A stretch of DNA of 6,112 bases, from contig JAFLJU010000535.1 of the NCBI GenBank assembly GCA_022712835.1, forward strand, positions 1 to 6,112, given 5' to 3'. This DNA is from Desulfobacteraceae bacterium (GTDB lineage: Bacteria; Desulfobacterota; Desulfobacteria; Desulfobacterales; Desulfobacteraceae). Positions 1 to 6,097 of this stretch are shown one piece after another (position 1 is the stretch's first letter; each line of letters begins with the position of its first letter). The notes under the pieces are model-generated. The model saw nothing but the letters and a program-made list of their open reading frames with translations. It had not been told where the DNA came from and made no database searches. Position numbers and translations under genes: made by a program.

Positions 1-716
1 CCTGTGTTGGCGGCTTCAAACCGTCCGATACGATCCCTGTCCGCACCGGTAAAAGATCCTTTGACATGGCCGAACAACTCACTTTCAAGGAGGCTTTCGT
101 TGAGGGCCGCACAATTAACCTTGATAAACGGCTGATTTTTCCGGGGGCTGTTTTCATGTACGGCCAGGGCCACCAATTCCTTTCCGGTTCCGCTTTCACC
201 CTGGATGAGTACGGGGGCATCGGATTGGGCAACGCTCAAGATTAATTGGAAAAGTTTTTCCATAACCGGGGTTTTGCCCAAAAGACCGTTGAAACCGTCG
301 TCCAGGTGGAACATATGTTTGAGTGTTTCGATTTCCTGTTGTTTTGTAACAAGATCTGTCAAGTCTGTCAGGACTTCAACTGCACCAATTACCTCTCCCT
401 GTTCATTCTCCAGCACAGAGGCCACCTTGAGAATATGAACCGAAAGATTTTTTTTATTCTTGATCATGCAGCGTTTAAGCCTTGATCGTCCAACGATAAA
501 TAATTTGCAAAACTCCTTTCCCTTTCCCTGTCCGATGATTTTGCAGCCGGAACAATTTAAAACCCTACAGGAACTGCCTGTTAACTCTGACTTGGTATAT
601 CCGGTAAGTCTCTCGGCAGCCGGGTTGGTTGCATGAATAATACCACCGGTATCCAAAACCAGAATTCCATCCTGAAGGGTATCTATTATTCGTTTCCACT
701 GTTTTGAAATATCCAT
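1..716 (-). CDS. PAS-domain sigma54-dependent transcriptional activator (N-terminal part, runs off window)
   Basis: I translated this frame by hand: 238 codons stay open from ATG at 716-714 to the left edge, so the C-terminal half (rest of the AAA+ domain and the DNA-binding domain) lies outside the window. Residues about 1-125 form a PAS sensor domain ([17 protein letters not shown], then [14 protein letters not shown]). Residues about 143-238 are the start of a sigma54-interaction AAA+ ATPase: Walker A GESGTGKE at 173-180, and [13 protein letters not shown] at 213-225, which is the sigma54-contacting GAFTGA loop with Ser in place of the first Ala. The PAS domain carries C50, C55, C58, C70 and C83. 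There is no receiver domain, so the signal is probably sensed directly rather than by phosphotransfer. TAAGGA at 726-721 lies 4 nt before the ATG and supports this start. The protein is expected to be a cytoplasmic activator of sigma54-RNA polymerase. It is divergent from the porin gene, which has a matching sigma54 promoter and is its likely target. Confidence 0.93.
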   Translation of the reverse strand, partial: MDISKQWKRIIDTLQDGILVLDTGGIIHATNPAAERLTGYTKSELTGSSCRVLNCSGCKIIGQGKGKEFCKLFIVGRSRLKRCMIKNKKNLSVHILKVASVLENEQGEVIGAVEVLTDLTDLVTKQQEIETLKHMFHLDDGFNGLLGKTPVMEKLFQLILSVAQSDAPVLIQGESGTGKELVALAVHENSPRKNQPFIKVNCAALNESLLESELFGHVKGSFTGADRDRIGRFEAANT

Positions 717-753
717 CTCATCCTTAATTTTGCTCTTCTGAACAGATGATTCA

Positions 754-792
754 GTTAACAACTGTAACCTTAACAGGTGTTAAAGTTAACAC
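754..792. promoter_or_regulatory. Cluster of TTAACA/TGTTAA half-sites, likely upstream activating sequence for the divergent sigma54 activator
   Basis: Half-sites occur at regular 7-8 bp steps: TTAACA 755-760, TGTAAC 763-768 (imperfect), TTAACA 770-775, TGTTAA 778-783 and TTAACA 786-791. They build two overlapping perfect palindromes: TTAACA-GG-TGTTAA (770-783) and GTGTTAA-AG-TTAACAC (777-792). Related degenerate copies follow at 815-820 (TTAACT) and 826-832 (GGTAACC). The cluster lies about 110-150 bp upstream of the predicted porin transcription start, which is the usual distance for an enhancer-like site of a sigma54 activator. It is also immediately upstream of the regulator gene, so autoregulation is possible. 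The repeats are seen directly; the identity of the binding protein is inferred. Confidence 0.7.
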
Positions 793-877
793 TATTCATA
801 GGGAAACACAAATATTAACTTTTATGGTAACCCTTTTCTATCAGGCCTTTTCATTCAAACTTAAACTTTTTTTTCCT

Positions 878-893
878 GGGTACGCATTTTGCT
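878..893 (+). promoter_or_regulatory. Candidate sigma54 (-24/-12) promoter for the porin-cytochrome unit
   Basis: The 16 bases GGGTACGCATTTTGCT match the sigma54 consensus TGGYAC-N5-TTGCW at every fixed position except the first T. The diagnostic GG (879-880) and GC (891-892) have the required spacing of 12 bp from GG to GC. Transcription should begin about 12 nt after the GC, near 904, leaving a leader of about 50 nt before the ATG at 954. The upstream half-site cluster and the adjacent gene for a sigma54 activator support the call. A weak IHF-like site (839-851, two mismatches) and an AT-rich tract lie between the enhancer cluster and the promoter, which would help DNA looping. Confidence 0.78.
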
Positions 894-942
894 CTCCATG
901 GGGCAATGCAGTTTAAAAGGAAATATAACTGGTTACAACAAA

Positions 943-947
943 AGGAG
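943..947 (+). promoter_or_regulatory. Ribosome binding site that fixes the porin start at 954
   Basis: AGGAG sits 6 nt before the ATG at 954. The alternative in-frame ATG at 906 has no comparable site and lies almost on the predicted sigma54 transcription start. Starting at 954 also puts the basic signal-peptide residues directly at the N-terminus. Confidence 0.8.
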
Positions 948-953
948 AAATGG

Positions 954-2678
954 ATGAAAAACAAGCGATCTGGCAGGAACAACTTTTTAAGGCTATTTTT
1001 GGCAGGCCTTTTTTTGATGTTCATTGCCTCACCCAATGTTTCATGGGCGGACAGTGAAATGGATGCCCTGAAGGAGCAACTCAGCCAATTGTCAGAAATG
1101 ATGCAGAATGTTGAAAAAAAGTTAGCGAATATGGAAGCCAAAAATGCTGAAAAAGAATCTGAAATTGAGGAAATGGAAGAACGGGTGAGTGAGGCTGAGC
1201 TGCACACCTCAACGGATAAATTGTCCCTGGGAATAGAACTTCGAAGCCGGTGGGATTCCATCCATTACCAGGATATGATTTCGGCACCGGATGCCTTGAT
1301 GGGCATGTTTTTTATGGACTACAATGCCGGTAATCCAAACCTGGGTGGATTAAATAATGCAACCGCTGCCCAGATTCAAGGAATGATGGCCGGTCTGGCA
1401 GCAAGCCCTCTGAATGTACCGGAGAAAAACGATGTGGACAATGATTCCATTTTTACCAACCGGTTTCGGATCAACATGAAGGCCAAAATTAATCCCCAAC
1501 TGAGTTTTGCAGGCCGCCTGGCGGCCTACAAAGTATGGGGGGACAGCTCCGGGGTTCAAAACTACCAGGGCGGGATGAACGATGTCACCCTGGACGGAAC
1601 CACCTCAAGCCTTCCCACCGATGATTCCATCCATTTGGAACGGGCCTATTTTAATTATAAAGATGATGTGGGAAGTGTCCCCATCAACTTTTCCCTGGGC
1701 CGCCGGCCCTCCACGGAAGGGCCTCCCATGGAATATGCGGAGTACAGCCTGGAGGGCGGATCTCCCATGGCCCATATTATTAACTGGCAGTTTGACGGTG
1801 CCTCTTTGAATTTCGGCCTGGAAGAGACCACGGATATCCCGGGGGCTGCCTTTAAGCTTTGCTACGGGGTTGGCTTTGAAAGCGATTTTGGAAACAGCAC
1901 CTCCATGAAGAGCGGTGAACAGTTAAAGGATGTCCATTTGTTCGGGTTTATTGTCAATCTCTTTGACAATGATACCACCAGTGCGGTTTTAAATTATGCC
2001 CATGCCTTTGATATCACCGACGGGTTTACCGGACAGACCGTCATGCCGTTCACTGCGACCGAGAACCCGGATGGCACTTATACCTTTGCACAAAACACCG
2101 GGGGCTATATCAGCCGGACCGAGCCCAGCACCAATCTCGGTGACTGGGATGCACTCACCATGCTGGTTCGGACCAATCTGACGGAAAGATTTGACAAGGA
2201 CATCGATCTGTTTTTCTCCTTTGGATGGAGCCATACAAGCCCTGACCAAACATCGGCCCAGCCCTTTTACAATCTGTTGGGGCAAGGGCTTCTCAATTCC
2301 AATGGGAGCCTTGACAGCCACAGTGGTTACAGTCTTTACACGGGCGCTATCTTTCCCATGCCCCTTTCTGCCCGGTGGGGATTTGAATACAATTGGGGTT
2401 CCGAGTACTGGTTCAATTTCACGGGCGCCGAAGACTCCCTGGTGGACAGCAAACTTGCGGTCCGTGGCCAGGTGTTTGAAACCTACTATATCCAGCCGAT
2501 TTTCAAGGATAATTTTTTCCTGAAACTGGGAGCCCGGTATTATGATTATGATTATACGGGAAGCGGAAATCCATTGGGGGCGCCGGTAAAAATATCAGAG
2601 GCCACCTCCATGGATGCCCTGTTCCCTGTTGCGGACAAAGCATGGAATGCCTATTTGTCTGCCACGGTGAGATTTTAA
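954..2678 (+). CDS. Outer-membrane beta-barrel protein (putative porin, DUF3373-like) with N-terminal coiled coil
   Basis: The protein has 574 aa from the ATG at 954. A signal peptide (basic MKNKRSGR, hydrophobic core about 11-26, likely cleavage after VSWA at residue 32) is followed by a charged heptad-like coiled coil at about 35-84. The rest, from about residue 88, alternates short amphipathic aromatic-rich strands with Gly/Asn/Asp-rich loops and ends in ATVRF, whose C-terminal Phe is typical of barrels assembled by the BAM complex. The coiled coil plus the block NRFRINMKAKINPQLSFAGR and the motif LGRRPSTEGPP recall the DUF3373 family of proteobacterial outer-membrane proteins; this is recognition from memory, not a search. 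Length fits that family (roughly 470-600 aa). The gene is first in a probable two-gene unit with a cytochrome c and has a sigma54 promoter upstream. An outer-membrane pore or channel is likely; the substrate is unknown. A longer start at 906 (590 aa) is less likely. Confidence 0.85.
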   Translation: MKNKRSGRNNFLRLFLAGLFLMFIASPNVSWADSEMDALKEQLSQLSEMMQNVEKKLANMEAKNAEKESEIEEMEERVSEAELHTSTDKLSLGIELRSRWDSIHYQDMISAPDALMGMFFMDYNAGNPNLGGLNNATAAQIQGMMAGLAASPLNVPEKNDVDNDSIFTNRFRINMKAKINPQLSFAGRLAAYKVWGDSSGVQNYQGGMNDVTLDGTTSSLPTDDSIHLERAYFNYKDDVGSVPINFSLGRRPSTEGPPMEYAEYSLEGGSPMAHIINWQFDGASLNFGLEETTDIPGAAFKLCYGVGFESDFGNSTSMKSGEQLKDVHLFGFIVNLFDNDTTSAVLNYAHAFDITDGFTGQTVMPFTATENPDGTYTFAQNTGGYISRTEPSTNLGDWDALTMLVRTNLTERFDKDIDLFFSFGWSHTSPDQTSAQPFYNLLGQGLLNSNGSLDSHSGYSLYTGAIFPMPLSARWGFEYNWGSEYWFNFTGAEDSLVDSKLAVRGQVFETYYIQPIFKDNFFLKLGARYYDYDYTGSGNPLGAPVKISEATSMDALFPVADKAWNAYLSATVRF

Positions 2679-2699
2679 TTTTTGAAACAATGCCCGGCC

Positions 2700-2735
2700 G
2701 GACAGCGGTCTGTTGGTTTTAGCCGATTGCTGTCC
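2700..2735 (+). other. Intercistronic inverted repeat between porin and cytochrome genes
   Basis: GGACAGC (2700-2706) is repeated inverted as GCTGTCC (2729-2735) with a 22-nt interior. Alternative pairings GTTGG/CCAAC (2712-2716 with 2734-2738) and CGGAC/GTCCG (2699-2703 with 2740-2744) also exist. No T-run follows, so it is not an evident terminator. It could stabilise the porin mRNA 3' end or tune expression between the two cistrons. This is inference from pairing only. Confidence 0.4.
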
Positions 2736-2765
2736 AACCGTCCGCATATGAGAAAGGAAGAGATG

Positions 2766-3101
2766 ATGTTTAAAAAATTTGGTTTTATGTTGATTTCTTT
2801 AACCCTGGTTGTGGGATTTTCCAGCCTGGGTTTTTCCGCCGATAGCGGCAACGCCCGTAAGGGAAAATACACCTTCAGGAAAAGCTGCCGCAGTTGTCAC
2901 AATGATGCCGGCACTGCCGCACCCATTAGCCCGGACAGCAAGACGCAGGCCCAGTGGACACGGCAGTTCAAGGCAAGTAAATATGAAAAATTGACCTGCA
3001 AAGACGAATGGGCCAAGCTTTCAGAAAAGGATCGGCTGGATATTTACACTTATTTGCATAAATATGCTTATGATTCGCCCTCACCGGCCAAATGCAAGTA
3101 A
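2766..3101 (+). CDS. Small periplasmic monoheme c-type cytochrome
   Basis: The protein has 111 aa. A signal peptide (MFKK, hydrophobic core about 5-22, likely cleavage after GFSA at residue 25) would export it to the periplasm. One haem-attachment motif, CRSCH, is at residues 41-45, early in the mature protein as in class I cytochromes c; H45 is the proximal ligand. After the signal peptide there is no methionine at all, so the usual Met distal ligand is missing; H98 (TYLHKY) is a candidate replacement. Two further cysteines, C78 and C110, could form a disulfide. AAAGGA at 2753-2758 precedes two adjacent ATGs at 2763 and 2766; the second has the better 7-nt spacing and the first would add one Met. 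A TTG start at 2682 would bury the signal peptide and is unlikely. The gene lies 87 bp after the porin and before a terminator, so the two are probably co-transcribed. A role in electron transfer is likely, but the partner is unknown. Confidence 0.88.
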   Translation: MFKKFGFMLISLTLVVGFSSLGFSADSGNARKGKYTFRKSCRSCHNDAGTAAPISPDSKTQAQWTRQFKASKYEKLTCKDEWAKLSEKDRLDIYTYLHKYAYDSPSPAKCK

Positions 3102-3162
3102 ATCTGAAACTGTTTTCATGAAACCAGAATCCTAAACCAAATTGTTGGCCCGGGGGTTATGG

Positions 3163-3202
3163 GATAAAAGAGCCTGGGTATTCGTCGCCAGGCTCTTTTA
3201 TC
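3163..3202. terminator. Perfect 15-bp stem intrinsic terminator between convergent genes
   Basis: GATAAAAGAGCCTGG (3163-3177) and CCAGGCTCTTTTATC (3188-3202) are perfect inverted complements around a 10-nt loop. The GC-rich core is flanked by A4 on the 5' side and T4 on the 3' side, so it can act in both directions. It would end the porin-cytochrome transcript on the plus strand and the EamA transporter transcript arriving on the minus strand. The rest of 3102-3306 is AT-rich and shows no gene. Confidence 0.85.
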
Positions 3203-3306
3203 ACAAAAAATTTTATAGGATTTTTTATTGTTTCTACTTTACCTTTACCGATGCAGTACCCTCTAAAAATAGTATGGTCGATACCATGGTGTCACCTATG
3301 ACGTTA

Positions 3307-4203
3307 CTATTGTTGCTTCATGTTTTTAATTCTATCGCTGAACAATGCACCCACATTGAGCTCATTGAATAATGTAAATCCTAGGATCATCAACCCACCG
3401 AGTATCTGAACAAGGCTCATGGATTCATTTAAGATCATAACAGAAATGATGATGGCAACAAGGGGATCGATATAGCTGAAGAGAGCAACTTCCTGCCCTT
3501 TCAAATCTTTCAGCGATGAGAAATAGAGACAATAGGTGATCCCCGTATGAATCAGACCAAGGAACAACAGGTTAAACAGCCCCCAACGGTCCAGGCTGGT
3601 TATATGAATGCCTGCCGTCATGTAGATATAGGGTAGCAGAATAATGATGGCAGCAAAAAACTGAATCAGTGTCCGGTCAATGCCGGTGACAGATTTGATA
3701 TGTTTATTTAACAAGATCACCGTGGCATAAAAAGAAGCAGCGACCAACCCAAAGAAGATTCCAGTAAAATTGCCATGGGATTGATTTGCACCGCTGACGC
3801 CTATGATCATCACAAGTCCTATGGTTGCCATAATAAAACAGATGATTTGTTTATGGGTTAACTTCTCCTTAAAGAGTATCGGAGATGCAATCATTACAAT
3901 GACAGGTGCAAAGTAATAACTGAGTGTCGCAATGGAGACAGAGGTATGATGATACGCCTTGAACAGAAAAATCCAATTAAATGCCATGGCAACACCCGAT
4001 AGAAAAAGTATGGGGAGCTCTTTTTTTATCTGGGAGAACAGAAGCTTTTCAGCGGTCAGCGCTTTATATAAAATGATGGCGGCAGATGCAATCAGGGCTC
4101 TGAACAGGGCAATCTCTTCCGGTGGCAGGGAAATGTTTTTTACAAACAACGCCAGCGTACCGAAAACTGCCATGGAGATTACTATTTTAAATTTTGCATT
4201 CAT
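3307..4203 (-). CDS. EamA-type (DMT superfamily) transporter
   Basis: This is a 298-aa, highly hydrophobic inner-membrane protein of the usual length for the drug/metabolite transporter superfamily, with about ten membrane segments in two EamA repeats. Repeat 1 covers roughly residues 5-136 and contains ALFRALIAS, AFNWIFLFKAYHHTSVS and PILFKEKLTHKQ. Repeat 2 covers about 147-280 and contains GLVAASFYA, SSLKDLKGQEVALFSYIDPLVA and LNESMSLVQILGG. The motifs are classic for EamA permeases, which export small metabolites or amino acids; the substrate cannot be read from sequence. The ATG at 4203 begins MNAKFK and has no clear Shine-Dalgarno. The gene starts 21 bp after the stop of the upstream 103-aa gene on the same strand, so the two are likely co-transcribed. 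The gene is more AT-rich than the porin and hydrolase genes. Confidence 0.92.
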   Translation of the reverse strand: MNAKFKIVISMAVFGTLALFVKNISLPPEEIALFRALIASAAIILYKALTAEKLLFSQIKKELPILFLSGVAMAFNWIFLFKAYHHTSVSIATLSYYFAPVIVMIASPILFKEKLTHKQIICFIMATIGLVMIIGVSGANQSHGNFTGIFFGLVAASFYATVILLNKHIKSVTGIDRTLIQFFAAIIILLPYIYMTAGIHITSLDRWGLFNLLFLGLIHTGITYCLYFSSLKDLKGQEVALFSYIDPLVAIIISVMILNESMSLVQILGGLMILGFTLFNELNVGALFSDRIKNMKQQ

Positions 4204-4224
4204 TGTTGTATTTCAAAAATTTTT

Positions 4225-4536
4225 CTAATCGATTTTTCCATATTTATCCAAAATCTGTATAGCTGAAATATTATCAATCGGCACATTATATTTCTTAATA
4301 TGCTTTGAAAAAAATATAAATCTTTTTACACACACATTTTTTAATATCAAATGGGTTCCCGTATCTGACAACTCAGCCACGTCAGCGTTAAAAATCTTTT
4401 TTGTGTTTAATCCAGAATCTGTTTCCTTGAATATCAGTTTGACTTTTTTACCCACCAGCTTAAGGTAATCACCCACTTTTTTTAACTTGAACAGACCGTC
4501 TATCTGGAATTGTACATTTTTATTGTTTTGATTCAT
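4225..4536 (-). CDS. Small basic protein of unknown function
   Basis: The protein has 103 aa and I do not recognise it. It is lysine-rich, with no signal peptide or membrane segment, so it is probably cytoplasmic. The N-terminal third (FQIDGLFKLKKVGDYLKLVG) is followed by a pattern of alternating hydrophobic strands: GKKVKLIFKE, IFNADVAELSDTGTHLILKN and YNVPIDNISAIQIL. This looks like a small beta-barrel of the Sm-like/PilZ-like size class, a shape guess only. Its coding sequence is strikingly AT-rich (one 60-base stretch, 4261-4320, has 13 G/C). A good sigma70-like promoter lies 46-75 bp upstream of the ATG and an EamA gene follows after 21 bp. There is no convincing Shine-Dalgarno before the ATG at 4536. 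The gene is probably real because it fills the space between promoter and transporter and has a coherent hydrophobic pattern. Confidence 0.65.
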   Translation of the reverse strand: MNQNNKNVQFQIDGLFKLKKVGDYLKLVGKKVKLIFKETDSGLNTKKIFNADVAELSDTGTHLILKNVCVKRFIFFSKHIKKYNVPIDNISAIQILDKYGKID

Positions 4537-4581
4537 TCTATAAATCTTAAATCTCTATGGTTACAATTGCGTTCTTCATAA

Positions 4582-4611
4582 AGTATATTTGAATAGAACA
4601 CAAGGAATCAA
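4582..4611 (-). promoter_or_regulatory. sigma70-like promoter for the 103-aa gene and EamA transporter
   Basis: Reading the minus strand, TTGATT (4611-4606) is followed by an 18-nt spacer and TATACT (4587-4582). These are 4/6 and 5/6 matches to the -35 and -10 consensus. Transcription would begin near 4575, leaving a leader of about 40 nt. It lies between the upstream terminator and the first gene of the pair, as expected. Confidence 0.6.
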
Positions 4612-4619
4612 CTGAGCAT

Positions 4620-4653
4620 AAAAAAAATCTCAAAGGAAATTTCTCCTTTGAGA
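4620..4653 (-). terminator. Intrinsic terminator of the serine hydrolase gene
   Basis: TCTCAAAGGA (4628-4637) and TCCTTTGAGA (4644-4653) form a perfect 10-bp stem with a 6-nt loop. On the minus strand the stem is followed directly by eight T residues (complement of 4620-4627). It starts 40 bp after the hydrolase stop codon and insulates the downstream promoter at 4582-4611. Confidence 0.92.
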
Positions 4654-4693
4654 CCTTTTCTATTTTTAAATTAGGAACGTCAAAAACAGATGA

Positions 4694-6097
4694 CTATCTC
4701 TGGATGGCGGCCAGAACCTGCCCTATAAATGTTTCATGATCCCAGGAATCGTCATGGGTAACTCCCAACCGGACCACCACCACATTCCATGATGGGATGA
4801 CAGCCACAATCTGGCCATTAAATCCACCACAATAATACAAGTCCCGGGGAAGTGACGGAAATTTTCGATTCTTGGGGTTCTCCCTGTCACCGGCATTGAG
4901 CCAGAACTGGGCTCCATATTTTCCCATGGGGGCACCGGGTGTAGGCTGGGTGGAATAGGCGACCCACCCATCCGGCAGAAGCCTCTCATCCTCCCAGACA
5001 CCTTCATTTTTCAAAAACAGACCAAACCGCGCCCAGTCCCGTGCCGTGGCAAACATATAACTGGAACCCACAAAGGAACCAGAGGCATCCGGCTCTATAA
5101 CCGCTGAATAGGCCTTAATTTTATTAAAGAGGCGTTCCCTTGAAAACCTGGAAAAATCTGCCAGGCTGCCGCCCACCTTGTCTTTAACAATTCTTGCGAT
5201 CATATTGGTGGTGCCGCTGGCATAAGACCAATGGGTATCCGGGGCATATTTAAGGGGTTTTGCTGCGGCAAAATCCGCCATGCTCCTGCTGGCATAAAGC
5301 ATATTTGTTGCATCCTTAAACGGGCCGTATACCTCTTCGAATTCAAGGCCGGTGGACATGCGGAGCATCATATCAAGGGTGATTTCATTTCTTGGGTCCC
5401 CCGGGGTTTTCCAGTCATCAACCGGAGCTTGCGCATGGATATCAAGAAGGTTATCCTTCACCAGAATCCCCGTCAGTATATTGGTCACACTTTTGGCCAT
5501 GGACCACCCAAGAAGAGGCGTCTCCTTGGTAAAACCCTGTGCATAGTGTTCCGCAATAATCTGGTTCCCCAGAACCACCACGATTGCCTGGGTATTTCGC
5601 TTTGTATCGGGACCCGGCTCTTCAAAGGCTATTGCAACTGCTTTTTTAATTTTTTCCCTGTCCACGGATTCCGGCAGGTTTTCAAGGTCAACCCCCGTGC
5701 CCATTGGCCAGGACTCTTCACTTCTCTGGAATTTTACCGGAACAATATCCTTTGCCTGGTCTAAAAGTTCATCCCGGCTGGTATCCACAGCAAGAGTACA
5801 CCCACATCCCTCTCGATAAACAGCGGTCATGGGTTTCCAGAAACCAAAGGCTTTAGCGGTCACGGTTTTCTTTTCATAATCCACCTTAGTCGTTACCGGT
5901 CGAAACAAAAGATGGGTAGGCTTGACATCCTGTTCAAATACAAGCCTTGGGTTACGGTCTGCCAAAAACACCTGGGAACAGATATACTTGGCTGAATACC
6001 CGGTTCCAATGGGCAAAGCCCCATTTAAAAAATAAACACCAACTCCAAGGATCCCTGCAATCACAACCGTGATACTCCATTTTACAATTCTTTTCAT
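4694..6097 (-). CDS. Membrane-anchored serine hydrolase, beta-lactamase family (class C / 6-aminohexanoate-dimer-hydrolase type)
   Basis: The protein has 467 aa. An N-terminal hydrophobic segment (about residues 7-25 after MKRIVKW) acts as signal anchor or signal peptide, placing the enzyme in the periplasm. Residues about 34-125 form an extra N-terminal region (GYSAKYICSQVF, then YREGCGCTLAVD) that I recognise from proteobacterial homologues of this type. The catalytic domain covers about 150-467: the S-x-x-K motif is S199-M-A-K202 (nucleophile and general base), the second motif is Y292-A-S (SYASGTTN), and GGFNGQ at 424-429 takes the place of the KTG box. These fit the serine beta-lactamase-like fold (PF00144), which includes esterases, peptidases and amide hydrolases. 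The replaced KTG box argues against a true beta-lactamase; the substrate is unknown. GGAGG on the minus strand 4 nt before the ATG supports the start at 6097. The gene is monocistronic at its 3' end and shows no clear link to its neighbours. Confidence 0.92.
   Translation of the reverse strand: MKRIVKWSITVVIAGILGVGVYFLNGALPIGTGYSAKYICSQVFLADRNPRLVFEQDVKPTHLLFRPVTTKVDYEKKTVTAKAFGFWKPMTAVYREGCGCTLAVDTSRDELLDQAKDIVPVKFQRSEESWPMGTGVDLENLPESVDREKIKKAVAIAFEEPGPDTKRNTQAIVVVLGNQIIAEHYAQGFTKETPLLGWSMAKSVTNILTGILVKDNLLDIHAQAPVDDWKTPGDPRNEITLDMMLRMSTGLEFEEVYGPFKDATNMLYASRSMADFAAAKPLKYAPDTHWSYASGTTNMIARIVKDKVGGSLADFSRFSRERLFNKIKAYSAVIEPDASGSFVGSSYMFATARDWARFGLFLKNEGVWEDERLLPDGWVAYSTQPTPGAPMGKYGAQFWLNAGDRENPKNRKFPSLPRDLYYCGGFNGQIVAVIPSWNVVVVRLGVTHDDSWDHETFIGQVLAAIQR

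Noticed and set aside
205..485. Plus-strand reading frames inside the regulator gene
   Set aside because: They are antisense shadows of the PAS-AAA+ coding frame, whose motifs are unmistakable.
839..851. IHF-like site in the sigma54 control region
   Set aside because: It has two mismatches to WATCAANNNNTTR, too weak to list as a feature of its own; it is mentioned only as a possibility with the promoter.
906..953. Longer porin start at ATG 906 (16 extra residues)
   Set aside because: It lacks a ribosome binding site, lies about 2 nt from the predicted sigma54 transcription start and would bury the signal peptide. ATG 954 has AGGAG at proper spacing.
2682..2765. TTG start extending the cytochrome by 28 residues
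   Set aside because: The extension precedes a clear signal peptide, spans the intercistronic hairpin and has no ribosome binding site. The ATG pair at 2763/2766 has one.
3268..3311. Nested inverted repeats AATAGTA/TACTATT, ATGGT/ACCAT and GGTG/CACC near the end of the EamA gene
   Set aside because: Arms are short, one loop is a single base, and there is no T-run. It is probably chance in AT-rich DNA; the nearby perfect 15-bp stem already serves as terminator.
3142..3372. 76-codon plus-strand open frame after the cytochrome
   Set aside because: It spans the perfect terminator stem and overlaps the 3' end of the EamA gene antisense, with no ribosome binding site.
5231..5764. 177-codon plus-strand open frame
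   Set aside because: It lies entirely antisense to the serine hydrolase catalytic domain, has no recognisable motifs, and the hydrolase frame carries intact SxxK and YxS motifs.
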